21,111 nucleotides of DNA from Holophagaceae bacterium (GTDB lineage: Bacteria > Acidobacteriota > Holophagae > Holophagales > Holophagaceae). Both the position numbers and the translations under genes were made by a program. Under the pieces are notes generated by a model, which made no database searches, was not told where the DNA came from, and saw nothing but the letters and a program-made list of their open reading frames with translations. Location: NCBI GenBank assembly GCA_016710635.1, contig JADJVL010000004.1, positions 1-21,111 on the forward strand. Reading direction: 5' to 3'. Shown here piece by piece: positions 7,461 through 15,779 of the stretch (the first letter of the stretch is position 1; the number at the start of each line of letters is the position of its first letter).

Positions 7461-8835
7461 TTATGCAAGCGGAGGATGCGCTCCACCGCGTAAATCCCTC
7501 CAGCCAGCCTCTGGATCGCCCGGCCCAGGCCTTCCCGGCTGCAGCCCAGTTCCAGGGCCCACGCGTTCAACGGAACCTCGCCCCCTTCCGGGTTCGCTGC
7601 GATCCACGCGGTCCACAAGGCCTCCACCCGGATGGCATCCGGCTCCGAGGCATCCCGCCAGCTTCGCTCCCGGGGGCGCGTGGGCGCGTAGAACCGCTCG
7701 CCCCGTAGGCTTTCGGGGAGGAAGTCCTGCTTGCGGCCATAGTCCCCGTGGCTGTAGTGATACCCGGCGCCCCGGCCGGCAGCCCGGGAGGTCGCCGTCG
7801 GGCGTCCCGCAGCGCATCCGGCACCGGCGCGTCGTCAGCAGCGAGGGCGGCGTCGATGGCCGAGATGGTGGCGTTGCTTTTCGGAGCGTCGGCCACGTAG
7901 ATCACCGCCTGGGCCAGGATGCGCGCCTCGGGCCAGCCGATGCGCTCGACCGCGCGGGAGACCGTCTCCGCCAGGATGAAGGCCTGAGGGTCCGCGTTGC
8001 CAACGTCCTCGGCCGCCGTGACCATGAGGCGCCGGGCGATGAAGCGGGGATCCTCACCACCGCGGATCATGCGGCTGAGGTAGTACAGCGCTGCGTCCGC
8101 ATCGCTGCCCCGCAGGGACTTCTGGAAGGCCGACGCCAGGTCGTAGTGGCCATCGGCCCGGTCGAAGAGGATCCGGCCGCCGAGGGCCGACTGGAGGGTG
8201 GCCAGGTCCCTTGAGCCATCGGGCAGGTCCCACCACGATTCCAGGCCGGTGAGGGCCGCCCGCAGATCGCCGCCGGCCCAGTCCGCGAGCCAGACCATCA
8301 CCGCTTCCGGCGCGGCCTCCCGCTGCTCCTTGGCCTCCGCCCGCAGCAGGACGCGGACGATGTCCTCCGGATCCAGTCCCTTCAGCGCGAAGAGCTGGGC
8401 GGCTGCGCAGGGCCGGGTTCAGGTAGAAGGCCGGGTTCTCCGTGGTGGCGCCGATGAGGATGGCTTCGCCGCGCTCCAGGAAGGGCAGCAGGATGTCCTG
8501 CTGGGCGCGGTTGAAGCGGTGGATCTCGTCGAGGAAGAGCACCGGCGCCGCAGCCCGGAAGAGGGGCAGCTTCGACTGGTCCAGGAGAAACTTCTTCAGC
8601 TCCGCCGCCGAACCCGTGACGCCGCTGAACTCCATGAAACCGTGCCCCGTGGCGTTAGCGAGGATGCGGGCCAGGGTGGTCTTGCCCGTGCCCGGCGGAC
8701 CCCACAGCACCATGGAGGGCAGGCGCCCGCCGCCGGCGATGCGGCGCAGAGGTCCACTGGGGCCCAGCAGATGAGCCTGGCCTACGACCTCGTCGAGGCT
8801 GGCGGGGCGGAGGCGTTCGGCGAGGGCGTGTCCAT
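7461..8835 (-). CDS. rarA: replication-associated recombination protein A (AAA+ ATPase), frameshifted
   Basis: RarA/MgsA/WRNIP1-family clamp-loader-like ATPase acting at stalled replication forks. After restoring a missing C near 8826 the N-terminus reads MDTPLAERLRPASLDEVVGQ, as in the family. Walker A is GPPGTGKT, Walker B LFLDEIHRF, sensor 1 GATTEN. A net shift at about 8404-8416 (restores SRAQLFALKGL) leads into GGDLRAALTGLE and the tetramerisation/C-terminal domain (HYDLASAFQKSLRGSD, IARRLMVTAAEDVG, SNATISAIDAA). A missing G near 7800 restores GAGYHYSHGDYG and FLPESLRG. The frame then runs about 70 residues past the normal end, including NAWALELGCSREGLGRAIQ, which looks like a helix-turn-helix. 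The true stop is uncertain: I use the TAA at 7461, which needs one more shift; without it the frame overlaps the VWA gene. GGAGG directly precedes the ATG. Confidence 0.88.
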
Positions 8836-8983
8836 CCCTCCAGCCTACGGCAGGCCCAGGACGATCAAGCAGCTTCGAGCCCGGCTGGCCATGCTGCAGC
8901 TCCGGTCCGCCGGATCGTCGGCAACAGGCCCATAGGTGGGAGCCCTTGGCGTCCCTATCCTTCCTCACACCCCGGGGACACCC
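8836..8983. promoter_or_regulatory. divergent intergenic region between rarA and the acyl-CoA operon
   Basis: About 148 bases separate the two divergent start codons, so promoters in both directions should lie here. I see no good -35/-10 pair, long palindrome or riboswitch-like element. GGGGA at about 8974-8978 is the likely ribosome binding site of the dehydrogenase gene. Confidence 0.35.
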
Positions 8984-10213
8984 ATGGATTCGCCCTCTCA
9001 CCCAAGGCCCGCGACCTTTTCGGCCCGCCTGTCGCCCTTCCTGGAAGCGGAGGTCCTCCCGGCGGAGGCGGCCTCCCCAAGTCCCTGGGCGGCGGCCCCG
9101 GGCCCTGGAAGGTACCTCGGTCATCGGAGCTGAAGGGCGAAGCGCGGGCGGAAGGCCTCTGGAACCTCTTCCTCCACGACCCGGACTACGGCGCGGGCCT
9201 TTCCAACCTGGACTACGCGCCCCTGGCGGAGCTCATGGGCCGCTCCCTCATCGCGCCGGAAGTCTTCAACTGCAACGCCCCCGATACTGGGAACATGGAA
9301 GTGCTGGTGAAGTACGGCTCCGAGGCCCAGAAGGCGCAATGGCTCGGACCTCTGCTGGACGGCGCCATCCGCTCGGCCTTCTGCATGACGGAGCCCGCGG
9401 TGGCCTCCAGCGACGCCACCAACATGGCGGCGACGGCGGAGGTGCGCGGGGACGAGGTCGTGCTCAACGGCCGGAAATGGTGGAGCAGCGGCGTCGGCCA
9501 TCCGGACTGCGCCATCACCATCTTCATGGGGGTGACCGACCCGACGGCGGAGCGGCACGCACGGCACTCCATGGTGCTTGTGCCCGTGGGCACGCCCGGG
9601 ATGGTCATCGAGCGCAACGTGCCGGTCTTCGGGAACTTCGACGAGCCCTACGGCCACGGCGAGGTGAGCTTCACCAATGTGCGGGTCCCCCGCGAGAACA
9701 TCATCGGCGGTCCCGGTCGCGGCTTCGAGATCGCCCAGGGGCGCCTGGGCCCGGGCCGCATCCACCACTGCATGCGGGTCATCGGCGCCGCCGAGCGGGC
9801 CCTCGAGCTGCTCTGCGAGCGGGCCCTCACCCGCGTCGCCTTCGGCAAGCCCCTGGCGCTGCTGGGGGGCAACGGCGACGTCATCGCCAACGCCCGCATG
9901 GCCCATCGAGCAGGCGCGCCTGCTGCTGACGCTGAAGGCCGCCTGGATGATGGACACCGTGGGCGTGAAGGCCGCCATGAGCGAGATCTCCCAGATCAAG
10001 GTCGTCGCCCCGAATGTGGCCCAGGCGGTCATCGACCAGGCCATCCAGATCCACGGCGGCGCCGGTCTCAGCGACGATTTTCCCCTCACCGCCTTCTTCG
10101 CCTATGCCCGCATCCTGCGCATCGCGGATGGGCCCGACGAGGTGCACCGCGGTCTCATCGCCAAGCTGGAGCTGCGCAAGCACGCCGCGCGGCTCGGCCT
10201 TCCGAGGGGATGA
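8984..10213 (+). CDS. acyl-CoA dehydrogenase, ACAD10/ACAD11 type, frameshifted
   Basis: About 408 residues, FAD-dependent. Frame changes at 8989-8990 (missing T) and 9017-9020 (extra T) cancel and restore MDFALSPKARDLSARL. A third near 9071-9078 restores PKSLGGGP, and a fourth (extra C, 9902-9904) restores ARMAIEQARLLL. Family marks include EGLWNLFL, CNAPDTGNMEVL, AFCMTEPAVASSDATN (flavin/substrate loop), GRKWWSSG, IQIHGGAGLSDDFPLT and RIADGPDEVHRGLIAKLEL. At the position of the MCAD catalytic Glu (IYEGT) this protein has Asp (IADGP), as in ACAD10/11. Its stop lies four bases before the APH-kinase start, and in animals the same two domains are fused in one polypeptide, which strongly supports joint function. 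Bacterial LvaC and animal ACAD10/11 act on 4-hydroxyacyl-CoAs after phosphorylation; the exact substrate here is unknown. Confidence 0.88.
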
Positions 10214-10217
10214 AGGC

Positions 10218-11264
10218 ATGAGCCTGGACTTCCTGGACGAGCCCGGCCCCCTGCGCGCCGACGATGCCTTCGACGCAGCGAAGGCCGACGCCTTCCTCAA
10301 AGCCGCCCTGCCTGGGCTGGGCGGCGCGCCCCACATCCGCCAGTTCCCCGGCGGCGCGTCGAACCTCACCTATCTCCTGCGCTACTCCAACCGGGAGCTG
10401 ATCCTCCGCTGCCCGCCACGGGGCCACAAGGCGGCCTCCGCCCACGACATGCTGCGGGAAGCGCGCATCATGGCGGCCCTGAAGCCGGTCTATCCTCTCG
10501 TCCCGGAGATCCTCGCGGTCTGCGAAGATGCCTCGGTCCTGGGGGCGCCGTTCTATGCCATGGAACGGCTGCGGGGCATCATCCTGCGGCGGGACATGCC
10601 GGAAGGCCTCGTGCTCGGCCGCGACGGCGTGCGCCGCCTCTGCCTGAACGTCCTGGACCAGCTCATCGCCCTCCATGAAGTGGACTGGAAGGCCGCGGGT
10701 CTGGAAGCCCTGGGCCGCGGGGACGGCTACGTGAAGCGGCAGGTGGAAGGCTGGACCGGCCGCTACCGGGCGGCCCGCACGCCGGACGCCGCGGAGTTCG
10801 AAAGTGTCATGGCCTGGCTCGCCGCCCGCATGCCTTTGAAGGATTCGGCGACCTGCCTCATCCACAACGACTTCCGCTTCGACAACGTGGTCCTCGATCC
10901 CGAGGACCCCCTCAAGGTCATCGGCGTGCTGGACTGGGAGATGGCCACCCTGGGCGATCCGTTGATGGATCTCGGCAACACCCTGGCCTACTGGGTGCAG
11001 GCGGACGACGATCCGGTCTTCCGGAGCCTGCGCCGCCAGCCCACGCACCTGAAGGGCATGCTCACCCGGGATGAGGTCATCCAGTACTACGGGGACCGCA
11101 TGGGCCAGGACCTGCCGGGCTTCTCCTTCTACCTGGCCTTCGGCCTCTTCCGCCTGGCGGTCATCGCCCAGCAGATCTACTTCCGCTACGCCAGCGGGGA
11201 AACCACGAATCCGGATTTCGCTTCCTTCGCCCAGCTCACCCATGTCCTGGAAGGGCGCGCCTAA
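10218..11264 (+). CDS. APH-family kinase, probable hydroxyacyl-CoA kinase
   Basis: 348 residues, intact, with an aminoglycoside phosphotransferase (APH) fold. PGGASNLTYLLRY (about 44-56) is the nucleotide loop, followed by LILRCPP with an Arg where many kinases have Lys. HNDFRFDN (His216-Asn223) is the catalytic loop with Asp218. VLDWEMATLGDPLMDLGN supplies the metal-binding Asp239. Despite the fold name, nothing suggests antibiotic resistance. The pairing with an ACAD10/11-type dehydrogenase four bases upstream matches LvaA of the levulinate pathway and the N-terminal kinase of human ACAD10/11, which phosphorylate the 4-hydroxyl of hydroxyacyl-CoA before elimination. I infer the same reaction. 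No gene for an LvaB-like small partner is present. Confidence 0.9.
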   Translation: MSLDFLDEPGPLRADDAFDAAKADAFLKAALPGLGGAPHIRQFPGGASNLTYLLRYSNRELILRCPPRGHKAASAHDMLREARIMAALKPVYPLVPEILAVCEDASVLGAPFYAMERLRGIILRRDMPEGLVLGRDGVRRLCLNVLDQLIALHEVDWKAAGLEALGRGDGYVKRQVEGWTGRYRAARTPDAAEFESVMAWLAARMPLKDSATCLIHNDFRFDNVVLDPEDPLKVIGVLDWEMATLGDPLMDLGNTLAYWVQADDDPVFRSLRRQPTHLKGMLTRDEVIQYYGDRMGQDLPGFSFYLAFGLFRLAVIAQQIYFRYASGETTNPDFASFAQLTHVLEGRA

Positions 11265-11297
11265 GCTCATGGCCGGCGGCGCCGAATCGGAGCGCCC

Positions 11298-12064
11298 ATG
11301 ACCGCAGATCCCTTCGACCTCACGGGCAAGGTCGCCCTCGTCACCGGCGCCAGCCAGGCATCGGCGAGGCCGTGGCGCGGATCCTGGCCTCGCACGGCGC
11401 CCACGTCATCGTCTCCAGCCGGAAGCTGGAGGGCTGCGAGGCGGTGGCCGCCTCCATCCGGGAGGGCGGCGGGGCCGCGGAAGCCATGGCCTGCCACATC
11501 GGCGAACTGGAGCAGATCGACGGGGCCTTCAGCGCCATCGAAGCCAGGCACGGCCGCCTGGACATCCTGGTGAACAACGCCGCCACCAACCCTCACTTCG
11601 GGCCGATCCAGGACACGCCCCTGGACGCCTTCCAGAAGACCGTGGACGTGAACATCCGGGGCTATTTCACCATGTGCGCGAAGGGCGCGAAGCTCATGGC
11701 CGCCGGCGGCGGCGGGGCGATCCTCAATGTGGCCTCCGTGAACGGCGTCATCCCCGGCCTGCACCAGGGCATCTACTCCATCACCAAGGCGGCGGTGATC
11801 GCCATGACCCAAGCCTTCGCCAAGGAGTGCGCGCCCTTGGGCGTCCGCGTCAATGCCCTGCTGCCGGGGATCACGGACACGAAGTTCGCTTCGGCCCTGG
11901 TGCAGAACCCGGCCATCCTCCGTTCCGTGCTGCCCCACGTGCCCATGGGCCGGGTGGCCCAGCCCGGGGAGATGGCCGGCGCGGTGCTCTACCTCGTCTC
12001 CCCCGCCGCCAGCTACACCACCGGCGCCTGCCTGCCGGTGGACGGCGGCTACCTCCTGGCCTGA
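11298..12064 (+). CDS. short-chain dehydrogenase/reductase (SDR), DHRS4-like, one frameshift
   Basis: About 255 residues, classical SDR. A G is missing at 11357-11358; adding it gives VTGASQGIGEAVARIL, the TGxxxGxG cofactor motif. Other signatures are DILVNNAATNPHFGP, the catalytic Ser in NVASVNG, and the Tyr/Lys pair in YSITKAA. The C-terminus ends with VDGGYLL. The residues after the second strand, VSSRKLE, have Ser/Arg/Lys rather than an acidic residue, which usually favours NADP(H). It is the third gene of the acyl-CoA operon, 33 bases after the kinase. A 3- or 4-hydroxyacyl-CoA or carbonyl substrate is likely, in line with the LvaD-type SDR of the levulinate operon, but the sequence does not decide it. 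Confidence 0.88.
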
Positions 12065-12104
12065 GGGGCCGTCCACTCCAAACCAATCGATACGGAGCCC
12101 CGGC

Positions 12105-12953
12105 ATGAAGGATCTGCGTGGCAAGACCGCGGTCATCACCGGCGCCGCCTCGGGCATCGGGCTCGCCCTGGCCCGGCGGGCGGCCCGGGAGGGAATGCGG
12201 CTGGTCCTGGCGGACCTCGATGCTGGGGAACTCGACGCCGCAGCAACTGAACTCGGGGCCGCAGGCGCGGAAATACTGGCCCGGCAAGTGGACGTGGCCC
12301 AGTCCGGCGAGGTGTGGGCCCTGGCGGACGAGGCCTTCGCCCGGTTCGGTGCCGTGCACCTCCTGGCGAACAATGCCGGCGTGGCCCTCTGCAAGCCCGC
12401 CTGGGAAGTCAGCGCCGAGGACTGGGCCTGGGTGCTGGGGGTGAACCTGCACGGCGTCATCCACGGCCTCCAGGCCTTTGTGCCCCGCATGCTCGCCGGG
12501 GACGAGGAGGGCCGCATCGTGAACACGGCCTCCGCCGCCGGGCTCCTCAGCCCCCCGGGCTTCGCCGCCTACAGCGTGAGCAAGCACGCCGTGGTGGCCC
12601 TGTCCGAAGTGCTGCACCACGACCTAGCCCTCCGCGAGTCCCGGCTGAAGGTTTCGGTCCTTTGTCCCGCGTGGGTGCGCACGCGCATCGCCCAGTCCGA
12701 CCGCCACCGGCAGGCTCCGGAAGGCGTGGCTGCCAGCGCCCCGGATGGGGTTTCCGAAGGGATCGCGGAAGCCGTGCGGCGGGCGACGGAAGCGGGCCTG
12801 GAGCCCGAGGCCGTGGCGGATGCGGTCTTCGAGGCCGATGCCGCGGACCGCTTCTACATCCTCACCCACGCCGCCACGAAGGCTGGCGTCCGGCGACGGA
12901 TGGAGGACATCCTGGAGGACCGGCCTCCGACCCTGCTGGACCTCAAGGCCTGA
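12105..12953 (+). CDS. short-chain dehydrogenase/reductase (SDR), second in operon
   Basis: 282 residues, intact, classical SDR. ITGAASGIG (11-19) binds cofactor, and LADLD with Asp39 after the second strand suggests NAD(H), in contrast to the preceding SDR. NNAG is at 89-92, and the catalytic residues are Ser143, Tyr156 and Lys160 (YSVSK). It has a longer C-terminal part than usual (residues 220-282), rich in Ala/Glu, with a FYILTH segment seen in several SDRs close to the cyclopentanol/hydroxyacyl dehydrogenase type. GGAG lies nine bases before the ATG. It starts 40 bases after the first SDR, and the two together could interconvert hydroxy and keto groups with different cofactors. The substrate is not known. 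Confidence 0.9.
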   Translation: MKDLRGKTAVITGAASGIGLALARRAAREGMRLVLADLDAGELDAAATELGAAGAEILARQVDVAQSGEVWALADEAFARFGAVHLLANNAGVALCKPAWEVSAEDWAWVLGVNLHGVIHGLQAFVPRMLAGDEEGRIVNTASAAGLLSPPGFAAYSVSKHAVVALSEVLHHDLALRESRLKVSVLCPAWVRTRIAQSDRHRQAPEGVAASAPDGVSEGIAEAVRRATEAGLEPEAVADAVFEADAADRFYILTHAATKAGVRRRMEDILEDRPPTLLDLKA

Positions 12954-12974
12954 AGACCGGGAAGGAGCCTCGCG

Positions 12975-13430
12975 ATGCCCACGCCCTTCACGCACCGCTT
13001 CGAAGTCGGCTGGGGCGACCTGGACTTCAACGGCCACATGCGCAACACCGCCTACCTGGACCTGGCGGCGACGGTGCGGATGCTCTACTTCCAGTCCCAG
13101 GGCTTCGAGATGCCCGAGTTCGAACGCCTGCGCTTCGGGCCGGTGGTGCTGAAGGACGAGGTGGAGTATTTCCGGGAGCTGCGGCTGCTCCAGCCGGTGC
13201 TCGTCGGCATCGAACTGGCGGGGCTCAGCCCTGACGGGACCCGCTTCCGCATCCGCAATCCCTTCCAGACCGAAGAGGGCAAGCTGGTCGCCAAGGTCAC
13301 CAGCACCGGCGGCTGGATGGACCTGAACCTGCGGAAGCTGGGGCCGCCGCCGGAGCCCCTGCGGCGCGTGCTGGAGAGCCTGGGACGCTCCGCAGACTTC
13401 GAGGAGCTCGGAGGCAAGCCAGCCGGGTGA
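12975..13430 (+). CDS. 4-hydroxybenzoyl-CoA-type (hotdog) acyl-CoA thioesterase
   Basis: 151 residues. The N-terminal VGWGDLDFNGHMRNTAYLD is the 4HBT/YbgC active-site strand, with the catalytic Asp in the GDLDFNGHM motif. The rest follows a single hotdog fold (FGPVVLKDEVEYFREL, AKVTSTGGWMDL). GGAG in GAAGGAGCC supports the ATG at 12975. It is the fifth and last gene of the acyl-CoA operon, 21 bases after the second SDR, and would release free acid from a CoA ester, either as the pathway outlet or to free CoA. It converges on msrB with 19 bases between. Confidence 0.9.
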   Translation: MPTPFTHRFEVGWGDLDFNGHMRNTAYLDLAATVRMLYFQSQGFEMPEFERLRFGPVVLKDEVEYFRELRLLQPVLVGIELAGLSPDGTRFRIRNPFQTEEGKLVAKVTSTGGWMDLNLRKLGPPPEPLRRVLESLGRSADFEELGGKPAG

Positions 13431-13449
13431 GGCTGGATGCCGCTCCCGC

Positions 13450-13974
13450 TCAGTCCCGCAGCGCCGGCAGCGGCTCGCCCTTGGGGATGAACCGCATGGA
13501 AACGCCGTTGTTGCAGTAGCGCAGTCCCGTCGGGGGAGGCCCGTCCTCGAAGACGTGGCCCTGGTGGCCCCCGCAGCGGGCGCAGTGGTACTCGGTGCGC
13601 GGGTACCCGATCTTGTAGTCCGTCTTGGTGGCCAGTCGGCCAGGGATGGGATCGTTGAACGATGGCCAGCCGGTGCCGCTCTCGAACTTCGTGTGGTTGA
13701 CGAACAGGGGCAGGTAGCAGGCCGCGCAGATGAAGGTGCCCTCCCGCTTCTCGTGAAGGAGCGCGCAGCTTCCCGCGCGCTCGGTGCCTTCCTCGAACAG
13801 CACGGCATAGGCTTCCGGGGAGACCTGGCCCTTCCATGCTTCGCGGGGCTTGGTGAGTGGCTTGAAAGAAACGTTCAGAGGATCGGACATTTTTTTACCT
13901 TGGGCGGGAGTGGCAAAGAGGGCGGCGGCGATGATGGAGAGTGCGGCCAAGACGAGGAGCGCTTTCGCATTCAT
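13450..13974 (-). CDS. msrB: peptide-methionine (R)-S-oxide reductase MsrB, exported
   Basis: 174 residues. The first 26 or so form a Sec signal peptide (AKALLVLAALSIIAAALFATPA), so the enzyme should work in the periplasm or be membrane-tethered. The MsrB domain has two zinc-binding CxxC pairs (CAAC and CARC), the FESGTGWPSF segment, GGHQGHVFEDGP, and the catalytic Cys in RYCNNGVSMRF, where Asn-Gly replaces the more common Ile-Asn-Ser. It reduces the R epimer of methionine sulfoxide in proteins. An internal ATG at codon 29 (MSDPLNV) is preceded by AAGG plus an A-run at a good distance and could give a cytoplasmic form. It lies on the same strand as the exported msrA 950 bases away, with a hydrolase gene between on the other strand. 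Confidence 0.95.
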   Translation of the reverse strand: MNAKALLVLAALSIIAAALFATPAQGKKMSDPLNVSFKPLTKPREAWKGQVSPEAYAVLFEEGTERAGSCALLHEKREGTFICAACYLPLFVNHTKFESGTGWPSFNDPIPGRLATKTDYKIGYPRTEYHCARCGGHQGHVFEDGPPPTGLRYCNNGVSMRFIPKGEPLPALRD

Positions 13975-14073
13975 GGTGGTTCCTCAGGGGATGGAGGCAA
14001 GGGGAACGGCCCTGCCCGTGTACCTTGGATGCAGGCATGGCCGTCGGTGTTCCATGGAGGCAGCGCAGAGTTC
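13975..14073. promoter_or_regulatory. divergent region between msrB and the alpha/beta hydrolase gene
   Basis: About 100 bases between the divergent start codons. No clear -35/-10 pair or palindrome is visible. GGAGG at about 14056-14060 is rather far (about 13 bases) from the ATG at 14074 of the hydrolase, while AGGAAC just before the msrB ATG is its likely ribosome binding site. Confidence 0.3.
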
Positions 14074-14976
14074 ATGGGGAAGAGGCTCCTGATGATTGTG
14101 GGCATGCTCGCAGCGTTGTACCTGCTGCTCTGCCTGGTCGTATTCGTGAATCAACGGAACCTGTTGTATTTCCCGAGGCAGGGGGCGGAACAGGACTATG
14201 TCGAGCACGGGTCCCGCATGGGGCTGCTTCCTTGGCGGGATGGTCAGGGCCGGTTCACCGGATGGAGGGCACCCCACCCTGGCGGTGCAGCGGAAGGCCG
14301 GGCGCTCGTCTTTTGTGGAAACGCGGGTAACGCGTTGGGCCGCATGCGCTACGTGCAGGGCCTTCAGAACCCAAGCCAGGTCCGGCGCTGGGAGGTTTTC
14401 ATCCTGGAATATCCTGGGTACGGATGCCGACCCGGCGAACCCACCGAAGCCTCCCTCGTCGCGGCGGGAATGGAAGCCCTGGGAAGGCTGGAGGCTGAAC
14501 CCCGCGTTCCGACCGTGCTCGTTGGCGAATCCCTGGGCAGCGGGGTGGCTTCCCTGGTGGCCGCGAAGGCGGGTGGAAGTGTGGATGGCCTTTTCCTGCT
14601 GACCCCGTTGAACCGCATGCGCGATGTGGCCTCGGCCAACTATCCCGCGTTGCCTTCCATTCTCGTTCTGGACCGCCTGGAAGCCTCCGAAGCCCTCAAG
14701 TTATGGCATGGACGGCTGGCGGTGATGGTCGCGGACCAGGATTCGGTGATCCCCGCTCGGCTGGGGAGAAAGCTGTTCGATGCCTACCATGGGCCGAAGC
14801 GGCTATGGGTGGCCAAGGGCGCCGATCACAACACATGGGACAGCCTTTCCACCAACCCGATCTGGAAGGAGGCTACGGACTTTCTCTTGGGCTCTGGCGG
14901 GCCGGGGGCAACGCTGAACGCGTCTCAGCGGCCGCCGATGACACACACGGCCCCGGTGCCCTTGAGGCCGCAGTAG
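14074..14976 (+). CDS. membrane-anchored alpha/beta hydrolase (Bem46/ABHD13-like)
   Basis: 300 residues, intact. An N-terminal membrane segment (about residues 5-24, LLMIVGMLAALYLLLCLVVF) is followed by RNLLYFPRQG, typical of Bem46-like hydrolases whose catalytic domain lies on the outer face of the inner membrane. The catalytic triad is visible: the nucleophile Ser in GESLGSG, Asp in VADQDSV and His in GADHNTW. FCGNAGNALGR supplies the oxyanion region. The substrate is unknown (ester or acyl group). Upstream frame extends without stop, but the ATG at 14074 opens directly on the membrane segment. The last 17 codons overlap the 3' end of msrA on the other strand, so the C-terminal tail is of doubtful importance. 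Confidence 0.85.
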   Translation: MGKRLLMIVGMLAALYLLLCLVVFVNQRNLLYFPRQGAEQDYVEHGSRMGLLPWRDGQGRFTGWRAPHPGGAAEGRALVFCGNAGNALGRMRYVQGLQNPSQVRRWEVFILEYPGYGCRPGEPTEASLVAAGMEALGRLEAEPRVPTVLVGESLGSGVASLVAAKAGGSVDGLFLLTPLNRMRDVASANYPALPSILVLDRLEASEALKLWHGRLAVMVADQDSVIPARLGRKLFDAYHGPKRLWVAKGADHNTWDSLSTNPIWKEATDFLLGSGGPGATLNASQRPPMTHTAPVPLRPQ

Positions 14977-15668
14977 CCGTTGGGATGCCGGTCCAGGTAC
15001 TGCTGGTGATAGGTCTCGGCGAAGTAGAACGGCGGGGCGACCTTCACCTCCGTGGTGACGGCGCCATATCCCTTCGCGGCGAGGGCGGCTTCGAAGCTCT
15101 TCCGCGTCGCCTCGGCGGCCGCGGCCTGGGCGGGGGTGGTGGTGTAGACCGCCGACCGGTACTGGGTGCCGAGGTCGTTGCCCTGGCGCATGCCCTGGGT
15201 GGGGTCGTGGGCCTCCCAGAAGGCCTTGAGGAGGGCCTCGAAGGTGGTCTTTTTCGGGTCGTAGACCACCCGCACCATCTCCGCGTGGCCTGTGCGTCCC
15301 GTGCACACTTCTTCATAGGTCGGATTGGGGGTCGTCCCGCCCTGGTAGCCCACGGCGGTGCTGACCACGCCGGGCAGGCGCCAGAAGAGCCGCTCCGCCC
15401 CCCAGAAGCAGCCCAGGCCGAAGAAGGCCTCCTCCGTGCCCGGGAAAGTGCCGTCCACCGGGTTGTGGAAGACCCGGTGGGGCTCGGTGAGGGGCATCTT
15501 TGCCGCACGGCCGGGCAGGGCGTTCCCGGGGGCGGGCAGGGCGGTCTTGGTTCCGGAACCTAGCAGCATGGTCTTCTCCAGGGCGGGGCGGGACAGGGTG
15601 GCCAGGACGATGAAGCCCGCCGCCGCCAGGGCGAAGGTGGTCAGCTTGGCGGTGAGGGGAACGTCCAC
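14925..15668 (-). CDS. msrA: peptide-methionine (S)-S-oxide reductase MsrA, exported
   Basis: 247 residues. An N-terminal hydrophobic segment (about 8-25, KLTTFALAAAGFIVLATL) acts as signal peptide or anchor. A 50-residue linker then leads to the MsrA domain. The catalytic Cys87 is in GLGCFWGAE, followed by GVVSTAVGYQGG, NPTYEEVCTGRTGHAE and YHQQYLDRHPNGYCG, which carries the likely resolving Cys. It reduces the S epimer of methionine sulfoxide, complementing MsrB nearby; both are aimed at the cell envelope. The 3' end overlaps the convergent hydrolase gene by 52 bases. Confidence 0.95.
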   Translation of the reverse strand: MDVPLTAKLTTFALAAAGFIVLATLSRPALEKTMLLGSGTKTALPAPGNALPGRAAKMPLTEPHRVFHNPVDGTFPGTEEAFFGLGCFWGAERLFWRLPGVVSTAVGYQGGTTPNPTYEEVCTGRTGHAEMVRVVYDPKKTTFEALLKAFWEAHDPTQGMRQGNDLGTQYRSAVYTTTPAQAAAAEATRKSFEAALAAKGYGAVTTEVKVAPPFYFAETYHQQYLDRHPNGYCGLKGTGAVCVIGGR

Positions 15669-15779
15669 GGGGCCTCCAGGTACATCTTGAGTCGTCGGCG
15701 CAGCCGCTTCTGTGACAAGTTTCTGTCGGCCTTTCCTGGTCTCATCCCCTTATTTCTGGACGGCCTTTAGACTGCAGGG
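15669..15779. promoter_or_regulatory. divergent region between msrA and the cysteine desulfurase gene
   Basis: 111 bases between divergent starts. It is somewhat less GC-rich than the genes, with TTTCTG and CTTATTTCTG tracts, so promoters are likely here, but no pair of elements is convincing. I see no iron-sulfur regulator palindrome. Confidence 0.3.

Noticed and set aside
10218..11264. Aminoglycoside resistance gene
   Set aside because: Only the fold is shared. The operon with an ACAD10/11-type dehydrogenase points to acyl-CoA metabolism.
10155..11270. Long open frame on the minus strand opposite the kinase gene
   Set aside because: It is the shadow of an intact, conserved plus-strand gene in GC-rich DNA and has no recognisable motif or ribosome binding site.
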